Assembly: GCF_016495405.1 (NCBI RefSeq)
Contig: NZ_CP044522.1
Span: 1,922,001-1,986,000 of the forward strand
Reading direction: 5' to 3'
Length of the DNA: 64,000 nt
Origin: Cobetia sp. cqz5-12
GTDB lineage: Bacteria > Pseudomonadota > Gammaproteobacteria > Pseudomonadales > Halomonadaceae
The translations under genes and the position numbers were made by a program. This document shows positions 52,452 to 61,772 of the stretch, in pieces; position 1 is the stretch's first letter; each line of letters begins with the position of its first letter. Below the pieces are notes generated by a model that searched no databases, was not told where the DNA came from, and saw nothing but the letters and a program-made list of their open reading frames with translations.

Positions 52452-52678
52452 TATGGCCAGCTGTCGCGCTGCAATCTCTTGCAAAGCCTGTCACGAGTCA
52501 CCATCTGGCTGTCATCCAGTGGTAAAATCGTCTCATCTGCATGTCTTGAAAGCTACATGACACGACAGGTGGGCAGACGTGACAGTGCGTCGACCGCGAT
52601 TCCTCCCCTCGGAGGCATTTCCGCGATGGTTCAGGACGGGCCATCGATCATCATTCAAGCAGGGCAGGAAGGCAGTCC

Positions 52679-53401
52679 ATGTTTCTTGATCAGTTTCACC
52701 GGGTCGAAGAAGGCCGCGTGCGGATCACCGCCGAGCAGGCAAGTCGCTTCGCCAAGCAGATGGCGGGGGATTACAACCCCATTCATGACCCCGACGCGCG
52801 ACGCTTCTGTGTGCCCGGCGACCTGCTGTTCTCCCTGTTGCTGGCGAAATTCGGCCTTTCACAGTGCATGACCATCCGTTTCTGCGGCATGGTCGGCAAT
52901 GATGTGCCCTTGATCTTCGAAGCGCTGGAAGAACCCGACGAGAATGGCGTGTCGCTGCTGGTGCGCGATGAAGCCGGCAAGGTCTATCTGACGGTCGAGC
53001 GCAGCGGTGATACCACGCATGACGAGGAAGTGGTCGCCAATTTCACTCGCCAGTATATCGCCTTCTCCGGGCGCAACTTCCCGCACTTCCTGCAGCCGCT
53101 GATGCTGGAGAAGGGGGTGATGTTCAATCCGGCACGCCCGCTGGTGATCTATGACAGCATGGGCTTCTGTTTCGAACGGCTCGATATCGCCGATCTGCAT
53201 CTCGATTTCGTGCGCTCCTCGCTTGAGGTCAACGGCAAGCGTGGTGATACCCTGCTCGAATTCGGTATCCATGATGGCGAGCAGTGCATCGGCAGTGGCT
53301 CCAAGAAGCTAGTCGTCAGTGGTTTACGTGATTATTGTGCCGAGACGATGGATGCCTTCGTGGAAAGCTTCGAGGCGCTCAAGCGCGAAGCCGAAGCCTG
53401 A
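52679..53401 (+). CDS. DUF3581 family protein (hotdog/MaoC-like)
   Basis: A 240-residue protein of a gammaproteobacterial family without known function. Residues 18-40 (ITAEQASRFAKQMAGDYNPIHDPDARRF) resemble the hydratase helix and catalytic DxNPxH motif of MaoC/hotdog enzymes, so it may bind an acyl-CoA or acyl-ACP. The rest repeats a hotdog-like strand pattern. It has GGAAGG before the start and forms a single-gene unit with its own terminator. Confidence 0.8.
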   Translation: MFLDQFHRVEEGRVRITAEQASRFAKQMAGDYNPIHDPDARRFCVPGDLLFSLLLAKFGLSQCMTIRFCGMVGNDVPLIFEALEEPDENGVSLLVRDEAGKVYLTVERSGDTTHDEEVVANFTRQYIAFSGRNFPHFLQPLMLEKGVMFNPARPLVIYDSMGFCFERLDIADLHLDFVRSSLEVNGKRGDTLLEFGIHDGEQCIGSGSKKLVVSGLRDYCAETMDAFVESFEALKREAEA

Positions 53402-53490
53402 GCCGGCCGAACCGATATGGCCGAACGGAGCCAGTCGAAGGTGAGATGGCCGAAGTGAGCTAGCCCTCGGACTTGCGTGCTGCAGAGCTC

Positions 53491-53526
53491 AAGACGCCCG
53501 CCAGAGAGATCTGGCGGGCGTCTTTT
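53491..53526. terminator. Terminator after the DUF3581 gene
   Basis: AAGACGCCCGCCAGA pairs perfectly with its complement and is followed by TTTT on the plus strand; the minus-strand side is A/T poor. Confidence 0.85.
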
Positions 53527-53590
53527 CGTGGGGGCAAACGACCGGCGGCAAGGGGGCGGCTGACGTCGTCGGTGAGTTGTCCCGCCGCGT

Positions 53591-55990
53591 TCAGCGCTTG
53601 ATGCTGATCGGTGCCAGCGCGTCACCCTGTGGCAGGATGCGCCCGATGATGGCGCTGGCGTGATAGCCGGCGGCCTTGAGCGCGGCCAGGCAGGACTCGG
53701 CCTCACCTGCCGGCACACTGGCCAGCAGGCCGCCGGCAGTCTGTGGATCGAACAGCAGCGGATAGCGCGGATGATCGATGACGCCGGCCTGATCCTTCAG
53801 GGCCCGCTTGAGACGCAGGTTGGCCGGTTGCAGTGAGCTGACTACCCCGCGGGCGACGCAGTCCTCGGCGCCGTCCAGTATCGGCAGGGCGTCGATCTCG
53901 AGTTCGGCATCCACGCCGCTGGCGCGGGTCATCTCCACCAGATGGCCGAGCAGGCCGAAGCCGGTGACATCGGTGGAGGCGCTCGCCTGATGGGCGCGCA
54001 GGATATTTGCCGCCTGCTGACTGGATTGCTGCATGCTCTCCAGAGCGGCATCGATCCAGCGGCCGCGCGCTTCCAGGCGTGCGTGCGCTGCCAGCAGGGT
54101 GCCGGTGCCGATGGCCTTGGTGAGGATCAGCACCTCGCCTGGCTGCATGCCGCCCTTGCAGGTGACGCCGGCCAGACTCTCCTCCACCAGACCATTGAGC
54201 GCGAAGCCCAGCGCCAGCTCCTGACCTTCGCCGGTATGTCCGCCGACCAGCGTACAGCCTGCCTCGTTGAGCACTTCGGTGGCGCCTTGCATCAGCTCGC
54301 GTACCAGCGGTTCGACCTTGCGCTCGATTCCCTGCGGCACCGTGGCGACGGCGGTCGCGGTGTGGGGTGTCGCGCCCATGGCGTAGAGATCGCCCAGGGC
54401 GTGATTGGCGGCGATGCGCCCGAACAGATAGGGGTCATCGATGAAGGCGCGGAAGAAGTCGACGCTGTGTACCAGTGCCTGACCTTCGGGCACTCGCACG
54501 ATGGCGGCATCATCCGGAGCATGCAGCCCGACCAGCACGTCCGGGTTCTCGCGTGGGGCAAGGCTCTGCAGCGCTCGGGAGAGCACACTGGCACCGACCT
54601 TGGCGCCACAGCCGCCACAGCGCATCGCCAGGGCGGACAGGGCCTGATGCGCTTCCTGCTCATCCAGCTCGGCGGTCAGGCGCGGGTGGAGCCTGCCATC
54701 GCCGCCCTTGAGCGCCTGCCAGGCAGCGCTGATGCGCTGTTGCAACCCGGCAAGGCCGCCGGTGTCCGCGGCGTCCTCCATGCTGGGCAGTTCATTGAAG
54801 CGTGCCATGAACTGGCGGTCGATATGGTCCTTCCAGCGCCACAGCCACGGGCGCAGCCACGGCGACACCAGCCCCAGATTGCCGCGTGAGGCAATGGCAT
54901 CACGATCCCCGGTGCTGATCAGGGCCAGCCAGCGGGACTGCGGAATATAGGGATGTAGTGACTCTCCGCGCACGGCGCGGCGCAGGTTGTCAGCCAGCGG
55001 CCGTGACTGGCGTACGGCGAAGACGCCGGCCTTTTCACGCGGATGATTGACCTGATGCGCGATATCGCCCGCGGCGAAGATGGCATCATCCTCGAGCGTC
55101 TGCAGGGTATCGCGTACCTTGAGAAAGCCATCCTCATCCAGGCTCAGTCCTGTCTTCTCAAGCCAGCGTGCCCCTCCGGCGCGTGTCACCCAGATGGCCT
55201 CGTCGGCCGGATGGTGACTGCCGCTGGCACTGATCAGCTGGCGCTGGGATGACGTCGTGGACGATTCAACAGCGGTGATCTCCTCACCGAAATGTACCTG
55301 GATACCGCGTTCATGCAAGGTGGTAGCGAGTGCCTCGCTGACCTCAGGAGAATGCGTCGGCAACAGGCGCTGTCCGCGAGTGATCAGCGTCAGGTTCGGC
55401 GCAAGCGTAGCGGGCAACTCGGTGGCGAGGCGCTGCTGGATGGCCAGCAGCAGCTCGACCCCGCCGGCACCGCCGCCGACCAGCACGATGTCGAGAGGCC
55501 GCTCGGCGCTTCTGGCGCGCTCAAGCAGGCTCAGCCAGCGCTGCTGGAAGGTGCTGATCGGTTTGACCGCCACCACGGGAGCATCAGCCGATTCGGGATC
55601 ACCGATACCGTCGATGTGGGACAGGCGAGGCGTGGAGCCGATATTGATCGACAGCAGGTCATAGTCCACCGCCGGGCGCTCGGCGCAGATCACGCGGCGC
55701 TGGCCGCGGTCGATATCGATCACCTGATCCCGATAGAAGCGTGCGCCGGCGAACTGACACAGCCGACGCAGGTCGATATGCACATCATCAAAGGTGTAAT
55801 GCCCCGCCACGTAACCGGGTAGCATGCCGGAGTAGGGCGTGTCGGTGTCGCGACAGATGACGGTGAGGCGTACGCCAGGCTCAGGCTGCATGGCGAAACG
55901 CATCAACACGCCAACATGGCTATGTCCCCCGCCGATCAGGACGATATCGCGCACGATGGGCGCCTTGGCAGGCATGGACGCAGATGGCAT
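53591..55990 (-). CDS. selD: Flavoprotein (NDH-II-like) fused to selenide, water dikinase
   Basis: A 799-residue fusion. Residues 1-~400 form a pyridine nucleotide-disulfide oxidoreductase (DIVLIGGGHSHVGVLMRF with the FAD loop, VLVGGGAGGVELLLAI for NADH, and AGDIAHQVNHPREKAGVFAVRQ), similar to NADH dehydrogenase II. From about residue 450 follows SelD, which makes selenophosphate from selenide and ATP. It shows the catalytic motif RCGGCGAKVG near 457, the ATP/Mg aspartates in HAPDDAAI and VDFFRAFIDD, GGHTGEGQELALGF, and STDVTGFGLLGHLVEM. Catalytic positions are Cys, not Sec. Known as a natural fusion; the flavoprotein may supply reduced selenium. No selA, selB or selU is in the window. Confidence 0.95.
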   Translation of the reverse strand: MPSASMPAKAPIVRDIVLIGGGHSHVGVLMRFAMQPEPGVRLTVICRDTDTPYSGMLPGYVAGHYTFDDVHIDLRRLCQFAGARFYRDQVIDIDRGQRRVICAERPAVDYDLLSINIGSTPRLSHIDGIGDPESADAPVVAVKPISTFQQRWLSLLERARSAERPLDIVLVGGGAGGVELLLAIQQRLATELPATLAPNLTLITRGQRLLPTHSPEVSEALATTLHERGIQVHFGEEITAVESSTTSSQRQLISASGSHHPADEAIWVTRAGGARWLEKTGLSLDEDGFLKVRDTLQTLEDDAIFAAGDIAHQVNHPREKAGVFAVRQSRPLADNLRRAVRGESLHPYIPQSRWLALISTGDRDAIASRGNLGLVSPWLRPWLWRWKDHIDRQFMARFNELPSMEDAADTGGLAGLQQRISAAWQALKGGDGRLHPRLTAELDEQEAHQALSALAMRCGGCGAKVGASVLSRALQSLAPRENPDVLVGLHAPDDAAIVRVPEGQALVHSVDFFRAFIDDPYLFGRIAANHALGDLYAMGATPHTATAVATVPQGIERKVEPLVRELMQGATEVLNEAGCTLVGGHTGEGQELALGFALNGLVEESLAGVTCKGGMQPGEVLILTKAIGTGTLLAAHARLEARGRWIDAALESMQQSSQQAANILRAHQASASTDVTGFGLLGHLVEMTRASGVDAELEIDALPILDGAEDCVARGVVSSLQPANLRLKRALKDQAGVIDHPRYPLLFDPQTAGGLLASVPAGEAESCLAALKAAGYHASAIIGRILPQGDALAPISIKR

Positions 55991-56060
55991 CAGAGGTCTC
56001 GATAGTCAGAAGAGGACGGGGATATTGAATAATGGGTAATGATATCAGGAGTCTAGCAAC

Positions 56061-56780
56061 TTGAACTTTCTTGGTCATGCGCACCTGTGTCTGGCGGGCA
56101 GCGATAACTTCCTGTTTGGCAACCTGATTGCCGACGGCGTGCGCGGCAGTGACCTGAGCGGCTGGTCGCCTGAGATAGAAGCCGGCATCCGTTTCCATCG
56201 CCGCTGTGATGCGGTGATCGATGCCCATCCCGAAACTCGCTGGCTGTTGACTCAGGTACCGCCCGCGTCACGTCGTGTGGCCGGCATCGCCTTTGACATG
56301 ATGTGGGATCACCTGCTGGCTGGTGAGATGCACGATGACGATATCGAGCGCCTCTATCGCCTGTTGGCGCGTGAGGAGGTGCCGTCACGCCTGTCGAGCC
56401 TCATCGAGTGGATTCAGGTGCGCGATGCGCTCAGGCGCTATCAGGAGCTGGAGTTCACGCTCTCGACCATTGCCAGCATCGGCGAGCGCATGACGGCCAG
56501 ACGCCGCATACGCCAGACAAGTGATCCTCGCCAGCAAAGTGATTCACGAAGGCAAAGTGATTCACGAAGGCAAAGTGATTCACGAAGGCAAAGTGATTCA
56601 CGAAGGCAAAGTGATACGCGAAGCGGAAGGCGTACGCACAAGATGGGGGATCTGGAAGCTGGCGCCAATCCGCTGGCGGACATGACGCCGTGGCTGGCGG
56701 ATAACCGCGCGATGCTTGAGGACAGCTTCGCGCGGTTGTGGCCGGACATGCAGGCATTGCGCCAGACGCCCGTTATCTGA
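56061..56780 (+). CDS. acpH: ACP phosphodiesterase (AcpH type) with internal repeat
   Basis: Removes the phosphopantetheine arm from acyl carrier protein. 239 residues, longer than E. coli AcpH (193). The start is TTG at 56061: the protein begins MNFLGHAHLC as in AcpH (MNFLAH), and AGGAG lies 9 bp upstream. Conserved features include GNLIADGVRG, GIRFHRRCDAVIDAHPE and FDMMWDHLL (HD-like Mn site). Residues ~152-188 are an inserted hydrophilic repeat (QSDSRR) not seen in E. coli, placed before the conserved C-terminal helix. Confidence 0.88.
   Translation: MNFLGHAHLCLAGSDNFLFGNLIADGVRGSDLSGWSPEIEAGIRFHRRCDAVIDAHPETRWLLTQVPPASRRVAGIAFDMMWDHLLAGEMHDDDIERLYRLLAREEVPSRLSSLIEWIQVRDALRRYQELEFTLSTIASIGERMTARRRIRQTSDPRQQSDSRRQSDSRRQSDSRRQSDSRRQSDTRSGRRTHKMGDLEAGANPLADMTPWLADNRAMLEDSFARLWPDMQALRQTPVI
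56518..56626 (+). repeat. 18-bp tandem repeat within acpH, coding QSDSRR units
   Basis: Four perfect copies of CAAAGTGATTCACGAAGG run from 56535 to 56606; degenerate copies flank them on both sides. The unit is six codons, so copy number can change without frameshift. Confidence 0.9.
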
Positions 56781-56795
56781 TGATCAGGCTTGCGC

Positions 56796-57983
56796 TCAGC
56801 GCAGCTCCAGACGCGTGAAGGGTCTCAGGAGATACGAGAGCACGCTGCGCTCGCCGGTCTCGATGTCCACCGTGGCGACCATGCCCGGCTTGATCGGCAG
56901 CGTCTCGCCATTGTGCTCCAGCGCCGCGGTCTCGCTGCTGACCAGCACGCGATAGTAGCTTTCCTCACCCCGCGGCGTTTCCTCTTCCAGGGTGTCAGAG
57001 CTGATGCGCTCCACCTTGCCCTCCAGCGTGCCGTAGACCGCATAGTCGTAGGCGCTGATGCGAATCGTGGCCGGCATGCCCGGGGCGATGAAGGCGACAT
57101 CCTGCGGGCGGATGCGCGTCTCGAACACCAGGGTGTCTTCCAGCGGGGTGATCTGCATGATCTCCTCGCCGGGCGGGATGACGCCGCCACGCGTGGTGAT
57201 GGCGATGTTGTTGACCACGCCACGCACCGGCGAGAGCAGCCGGGTGCGATCCAGCTGATCACGCCGCTGCACGGTAGTCTCTTCCAGTGTCGCCAGTTCG
57301 GACTTCTTGTCGGCAAGCTCGGCGTAGGCATCCTGCAGATAGGTATTGCGGATCTCGGCCTGACGGCCCTTGAGTTCGGCGATCTCGCGATCCAGCTTGA
57401 GCATCTCCATCTCGCCCACGGCACGTCGCTTGACCAGCGGGCGGATCACCGCGAGCTGACGCTGGGCCGCAGTGATCTCCTTGCTGACCGCATTCAAGGC
57501 GCTGTCACGCTTCTTGCGCCGCGCCGTGAATAGCTCACGCTCGGTGGCCGTCAGTGCCTCGTTGTCACGCACCTCCTGCGGAAACTCGATGCTGGCCTTG
57601 TCCAGTACCTCGGCTTCCAGACGTCCGATGGTCGCCCTAAGCGCCTGGGCCTGGCTCAGCGATTCCATGTAGGCCGAGCGGAAGCGGGTTTCATCGATGG
57701 CGGCCAGCAGCTGGCCGGCCTCGACGATTTCCCCCTCCCGAACCATCATCTCGTCGAGGATACCGCCCTCGAGGCTCTGGATGGTCTGTTGGCGGGAGGA
57801 GGGGATGACCTTGGCTTCGCCACGCGCCACCTCATTGACCTCGGCCCAGCTCGACCAGGCGATGAACAGTGCGATGACCAGGAAGCTGGCCCACAGCAGC
57901 GGGCGCGACCAGTGGCTTTCCAGCTTCTGGTCCGGCGCGCCCAGCTCGCGTTTGATGAGTTCGGGATCGAAACGCTGGCTCAT
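56796..57983 (-). CDS. HlyD family membrane fusion protein of a type I exporter
   Basis: The periplasmic adaptor (395 residues) that joins the ABC exporter to TolC. One N-terminal membrane helix (about 26-47, LLWASFLVIALFIAWSSW) is followed by the lipoyl half-motif VIPSSRQQTIQSLEGGILDEM, a long coiled coil (about 100-250), the second lipoyl half VRGVVNNIAITTRGG, and a beta-barrel with FIAPGMPATIRISAYDYAVYGTLEGKV. It resembles LapC. Its start overlaps the ABC gene by ATGA. Confidence 0.93.
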   Translation of the reverse strand: MSQRFDPELIKRELGAPDQKLESHWSRPLLWASFLVIALFIAWSSWAEVNEVARGEAKVIPSSRQQTIQSLEGGILDEMMVREGEIVEAGQLLAAIDETRFRSAYMESLSQAQALRATIGRLEAEVLDKASIEFPQEVRDNEALTATERELFTARRKKRDSALNAVSKEITAAQRQLAVIRPLVKRRAVGEMEMLKLDREIAELKGRQAEIRNTYLQDAYAELADKKSELATLEETTVQRRDQLDRTRLLSPVRGVVNNIAITTRGGVIPPGEEIMQITPLEDTLVFETRIRPQDVAFIAPGMPATIRISAYDYAVYGTLEGKVERISSDTLEEETPRGEESYYRVLVSSETAALEHNGETLPIKPGMVATVDIETGERSVLSYLLRPFTRLELR

Positions 57984-60256
57984 GAGGCCTCCTGGCGCTG
58001 ACGGGATGCGGAGGTGGCCGGTGTCTTGCCGGCCGATTGTCTGGCCATGATCTGATCCAGCGGGCCGTCCATGACGCGCTTGCCGTGGCGCAGCACCAGG
58101 GCACGTTCGACCCAGCCGAGCAGCGACTTGCGGTGTGTGGCGAGTACCAGGGTGCGGCCGGCAAGCCAGGGGCCGAGGGTCTTGATGACGTGTTGCTCGG
58201 TGGCCTGATCCAGCGAGGCGGTGGGCTCATCCAGCAGCACCACGGCCGGGTCCTGCAGGATCAGGCGGGCAAGACCGAGGCTCTGTCGTTGGCCGCCGGA
58301 CAGGCTGTGGCGATCATGCAACAGCATGTCCAGCCCCAGCGGATGACGACGCACGAAGTCGCCCAGGCCGGTCATCTCGAGGACCTCCAGCAGACGCATG
58401 TCGCTGACATCCCGTCCGTCGATGCACAGATTGTCGCGCAGGGTGCCGCTGAACAGACTGATGTCCTGTGGCAGGTAGCCGATGGCGCGTTGGCGGTCGG
58501 CAGGGTCGATCTGACTCAGGGCGAGGTGATCGAGGGTCAGTTCACCGCTGGTAGGCGTGAAATAGCCGGCCAGCAGTCGCAGCAGGGTGCTCTTGCCGGC
58601 GCCATTGCCCCCCAGCAGCGCGATGTGTTCACCGGGCGCGATGCTCAGACGATCCAGTGCCAGAGCCTCCGGCGCTTCCTCGTCATAGCGCCAATGCAGA
58701 TTCTCGGCATGATAGTGACCGCGAGCCTGGGCGAGTCGCGCGAAGCGACGATCACCGGGTCGCTCGATATCGGTCTCCATCAGCGCATCCAAGCCTTCCT
58801 TGGCCACCTTGACGTGCTGCCAGCGACTCAGCAGCGCGCTGATCTGCAGGGTCGGGCCGATGGCGCGCGACGACAGGATCGAGCAGGCGATCAGAGCACC
58901 GACGCTCAACTCGCCGGCCATGATCAGATAGACACCGGCAATGATGACGCCGACGTAGGCCAGCTGCTGCATGCCGGTGCCCCAGCTGGTCAGCCAGGCG
59001 ACGGCATGGCGGAAGGTGACGCCACGGTGGGTCTGCTCGGAGGTCAGGCGCTGCCATTGACGACTGGCATGGCCTTCGGCGCGACAGGCCTTGAGGTTCT
59101 CGAGGTTGTCGAGGGTCTCGAGCAATACGCCATTCTTGACCGCGGATTCGCGCATGCCCTCACGGGACAGGCGTGACAGCCAGGGTTGCGCCAGCAGCAC
59201 GGGAATCAGCATCAACACGATGGCGGCCACCGGTACCCAGACCACCGGGCCGCCCAGCAGGGTGATCAGGCCCAGGAACAGCAGGGCGAAGGGCAGATCA
59301 CCACAGGCCCCGAGGGTCGAGGCGGTGAAGAATTCGCGGATGGCATCGAAGTCTCGAATCTGGCTGGTCATCGCACCGGTGGAGCGCGGCTTCGAGGCCA
59401 GGCGCATCTGCACGGCGTGGCGGAAGATGTGATCGTTGAGCTCGAGATCGATCTTCTTGCCCGAGTTCTCGATCAATTGCGCCCGCAGTGCGCGCAACAG
59501 CGCTTCCAGCGCGATGGCGAGAATCACGCCGATGCCCAGCGCCCACAGCGTATCGACGGCGCCGGTCGGCACCACCCGGTCATAGACCTGCATCGCGAAC
59601 AGGGCCGTGGCCACCGCCAGCAGTGCAGCAAGCGAGGAGGACAGCGCGACCTCGGCGAAGACTCGCCAATGGGACTTGAGGCGTGATGTCAGCCAGTGAC
59701 CCTGGCGGGTCTGGCTGTAACCTTCTGCGCGCTCCAGCGAGATCTCGCCATGGGCGAACAGCGCAATGCCGGCGTATGCGGCGTTCAGCTCGGCCTGTGG
59801 CTGCCAGTATTCTCCCCCGGACAGCGGGTCGAGCAACTGATAGCCGGGACCGCTGGGGGCTGCTTCCCTATCACCGTCTGCCGGGGTGTCGCTCGACTCG
59901 GCACTCGACTTGGTGCGCGATTCGATGCTCGACGTTTCAGGCCTCTGATGCGACGCCTCATGGGCCAGCAGGACGCGGCTGCTACCGTCTTCCAGCAGCA
60001 CGACGCAGGGCATCAGGCTGGCAGGAATCTCGTCGAGGGGAGCCTGACTCAGACGTGCGGCAATGCCCTGGCGTGACAGGGCCTGCTCCAGATCCTGTGG
60101 CGCGAGCTGCCCCTTGGTCAGTGGCATGCCATGGCGCAGGCGTTCGAGGTCGATGCCGTGGCCCTGCAGACGCAGCAACTGGCGAACGCTCTCCAGCAAA
60201 GGGTCGGGTTGCGATGTCGCCGTGGCCGAGGGGGCGGTGGTTCGTGGGGCGCTCAT
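57980..60256 (-). CDS. Type I secretion ABC transporter with degenerate C39-like domain (LapB type)
   Basis: 758 residues. The N-terminal ~140 residues form a C39 peptidase-like domain lacking the catalytic Cys, as in RTX exporters, which bind but do not cut the substrate; it carries a disordered insert (about 110-145). Six membrane helices follow (about 205-465), then the nucleotide-binding domain with GGNGAGKST, LSGGQRQSLGLARLI and VVLLDEPTASLD. It likely exports the adjacent adhesin. Start and stop overlap with the TolC and HlyD genes show tight coupling. Confidence 0.94.
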   Translation of the reverse strand: MSAPRTTAPSATATSQPDPLLESVRQLLRLQGHGIDLERLRHGMPLTKGQLAPQDLEQALSRQGIAARLSQAPLDEIPASLMPCVVLLEDGSSRVLLAHEASHQRPETSSIESRTKSSAESSDTPADGDREAAPSGPGYQLLDPLSGGEYWQPQAELNAAYAGIALFAHGEISLERAEGYSQTRQGHWLTSRLKSHWRVFAEVALSSSLAALLAVATALFAMQVYDRVVPTGAVDTLWALGIGVILAIALEALLRALRAQLIENSGKKIDLELNDHIFRHAVQMRLASKPRSTGAMTSQIRDFDAIREFFTASTLGACGDLPFALLFLGLITLLGGPVVWVPVAAIVLMLIPVLLAQPWLSRLSREGMRESAVKNGVLLETLDNLENLKACRAEGHASRQWQRLTSEQTHRGVTFRHAVAWLTSWGTGMQQLAYVGVIIAGVYLIMAGELSVGALIACSILSSRAIGPTLQISALLSRWQHVKVAKEGLDALMETDIERPGDRRFARLAQARGHYHAENLHWRYDEEAPEALALDRLSIAPGEHIALLGGNGAGKSTLLRLLAGYFTPTSGELTLDHLALSQIDPADRQRAIGYLPQDISLFSGTLRDNLCIDGRDVSDMRLLEVLEMTGLGDFVRRHPLGLDMLLHDRHSLSGGQRQSLGLARLILQDPAVVLLDEPTASLDQATEQHVIKTLGPWLAGRTLVLATHRKSLLGWVERALVLRHGKRVMDGPLDQIMARQSAGKTPATSASRQRQEAS

Positions 60257-61656
60257 GGGCTGACTCCCTGGCTGGCATGGGGATGAGAGTGGGGCAGCGA
60301 GATGTGCGCCGTCTCTGGCGGGGTGACCGCGGCTTCGGCCCGATAGGGCGAGGAGACCAGCGGCAGGGCACCCAACTGGGTCGCGAGGTCATATTGATCG
60401 GTGAGCAGCTGGGTATTGAGTTCGATCATCTGGCGCCGTGCGGCGAAGATCTCGCTCTCGATGGTCAGCAGATCCTCGATATTGCGCGAACCGGTGATGA
60501 ACTGGTCGCGATAGCTGCTGCGCAGGCGCTCCCCGCTGCGTGCCTGCTGATCCAGCGCCTTGATGCGTGCCTCGACCGCTGGCTGACTGGCAGACAGTCG
60601 CTGGATCTGGCGGCGCAGCTCACGGGCAGTGGAGGCGGTCTCGAACTGGGCGGCGGTCAGGCGTGCGCGGTCCGCTTCAGGCTGACGGAGGGGTGTCAGG
60701 CCCTGAAAGACCGGGGCCTCGATGCGCAGGCCGATACTGGAGTCGCTGACCATGTCGTCGTTCGACTCATAACGTGAGCTTGTCGCCTCCAGTCGCAATT
60801 CCGGCCAGCGCTCGGCCTCGCTCAGGCTCAAGGCGTGTCGCGCGGCATTCTGCTGGCTGACATGACTGCGATAGGCCGGCGCGTTGGTGATGGCGGCATC
60901 TGTAGTGGCAGGGTCGCGGGCCAGGTCCGCCACGATCGGCAGGGGCGGCGGGGCACTAAGCGCAACATCCCTGAAGGAGCGGCCGCTGAGTATCTCGAGC
61001 TCCTGACGGGCGGTATCGGCATCGCCCTGAAGGCGTGCCAGCCATTCACGCGCACTGGCAAGGTCGACGGCGGCGCGGTCCAGCTCGACCCGGTCACCAT
61101 AGCCCGAGAAGGTACGATCATTGGCCAGTGTCTCGAGGCTTTCGAGCTTCTCGATGTAATCACGTACGCGGCGCACCATGGCGCGATTGGCCCCGAGATC
61201 GACATAGGCGGTGATCGCCTCCTGGGCGATTTCCATGCGGGTCTGATCCAAGGTGTCACGTTCGACATCCCGCTCGGCCTTGCGTTGGTCGACCTCAGCC
61301 TCCACCTGGCCCCAGTCGTACAGCATCTGGCTCAGGGTGAGACGGTAGCCGCCTTCGGTGAAGTTGTCCTCGGTGCCGACGCTGCTTTCCAGGCGCGGCC
61401 AATAGCCATCCTCGGCAATCTCGATATCCGTCCCTGCGGCTCGGACATTGGCCCGGGCGGCGTCGATGCGAGGGTCATGCCTGAGTACATCGCTCAGCAC
61501 GGCGGCGAGATCACGTGTCGTCTGAGCACTGGCCGGAAGCGAACTCGCCAGACCGGCTGAGACGACACAGACGGCGATGCAAAGCCTCTTCATTCGTATG
61601 CGCAGAGTTGTCGCCTGTCCGATGACGGACGGGCAACGAAATAGGGTGGGCATCAT
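60253..61656 (-). CDS. TolC family outer membrane protein of a type I exporter
   Basis: The outer membrane channel (467 residues, LapE/AggA type). Export signal ends ASSLPASAQ near residue 45. The mature part has the TolC pattern of long heptad helices in two repeats, with LAAVLSDVLRHDPRIDAARANV and RLTLSQMLYDWGQVEAEVDQ. The ATG at 61656 has AAGGAGT upstream; an internal ATG (61593) would give a shorter leader. It is the first of three overlapping exporter genes and lies just downstream of the adhesin gene. Confidence 0.92.
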   Translation of the reverse strand: MMPTLFRCPSVIGQATTLRIRMKRLCIAVCVVSAGLASSLPASAQTTRDLAAVLSDVLRHDPRIDAARANVRAAGTDIEIAEDGYWPRLESSVGTEDNFTEGGYRLTLSQMLYDWGQVEAEVDQRKAERDVERDTLDQTRMEIAQEAITAYVDLGANRAMVRRVRDYIEKLESLETLANDRTFSGYGDRVELDRAAVDLASAREWLARLQGDADTARQELEILSGRSFRDVALSAPPPLPIVADLARDPATTDAAITNAPAYRSHVSQQNAARHALSLSEAERWPELRLEATSSRYESNDDMVSDSSIGLRIEAPVFQGLTPLRQPEADRARLTAAQFETASTARELRRQIQRLSASQPAVEARIKALDQQARSGERLRSSYRDQFITGSRNIEDLLTIESEIFAARRQMIELNTQLLTDQYDLATQLGALPLVSSPYRAEAAVTPPETAHISLPHSHPHASQGVSP

Positions 61657-61740
61657 GTGACTCCTTGTCTTCAGAGTGTCCTCTGAAGTGCTGCGTCATC
61701 CTGACGCTCTAGTGTTTCTGAATCATGCTGATCATCAAGG

Positions 61741-61764
61741 GAGGTGCCCCTTGCGGGGCACCTC
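61741..61764 (-). terminator. Hairpin between adhesin and exporter genes
   Basis: GAGGTGCCCC and its complement form a perfect 10-bp stem with a 4-base loop, 9 bp past the adhesin stop. There is no T run, so transcription may partly read through into the exporter genes. Confidence 0.55.
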
Positions 61765-61772
61765 GATCAGGC

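Noticed and set aside
56535..56606. CRISPR array
   Set aside because: Repeats are directly adjacent with no spacers and lie in frame within acpH; no cas gene is nearby.
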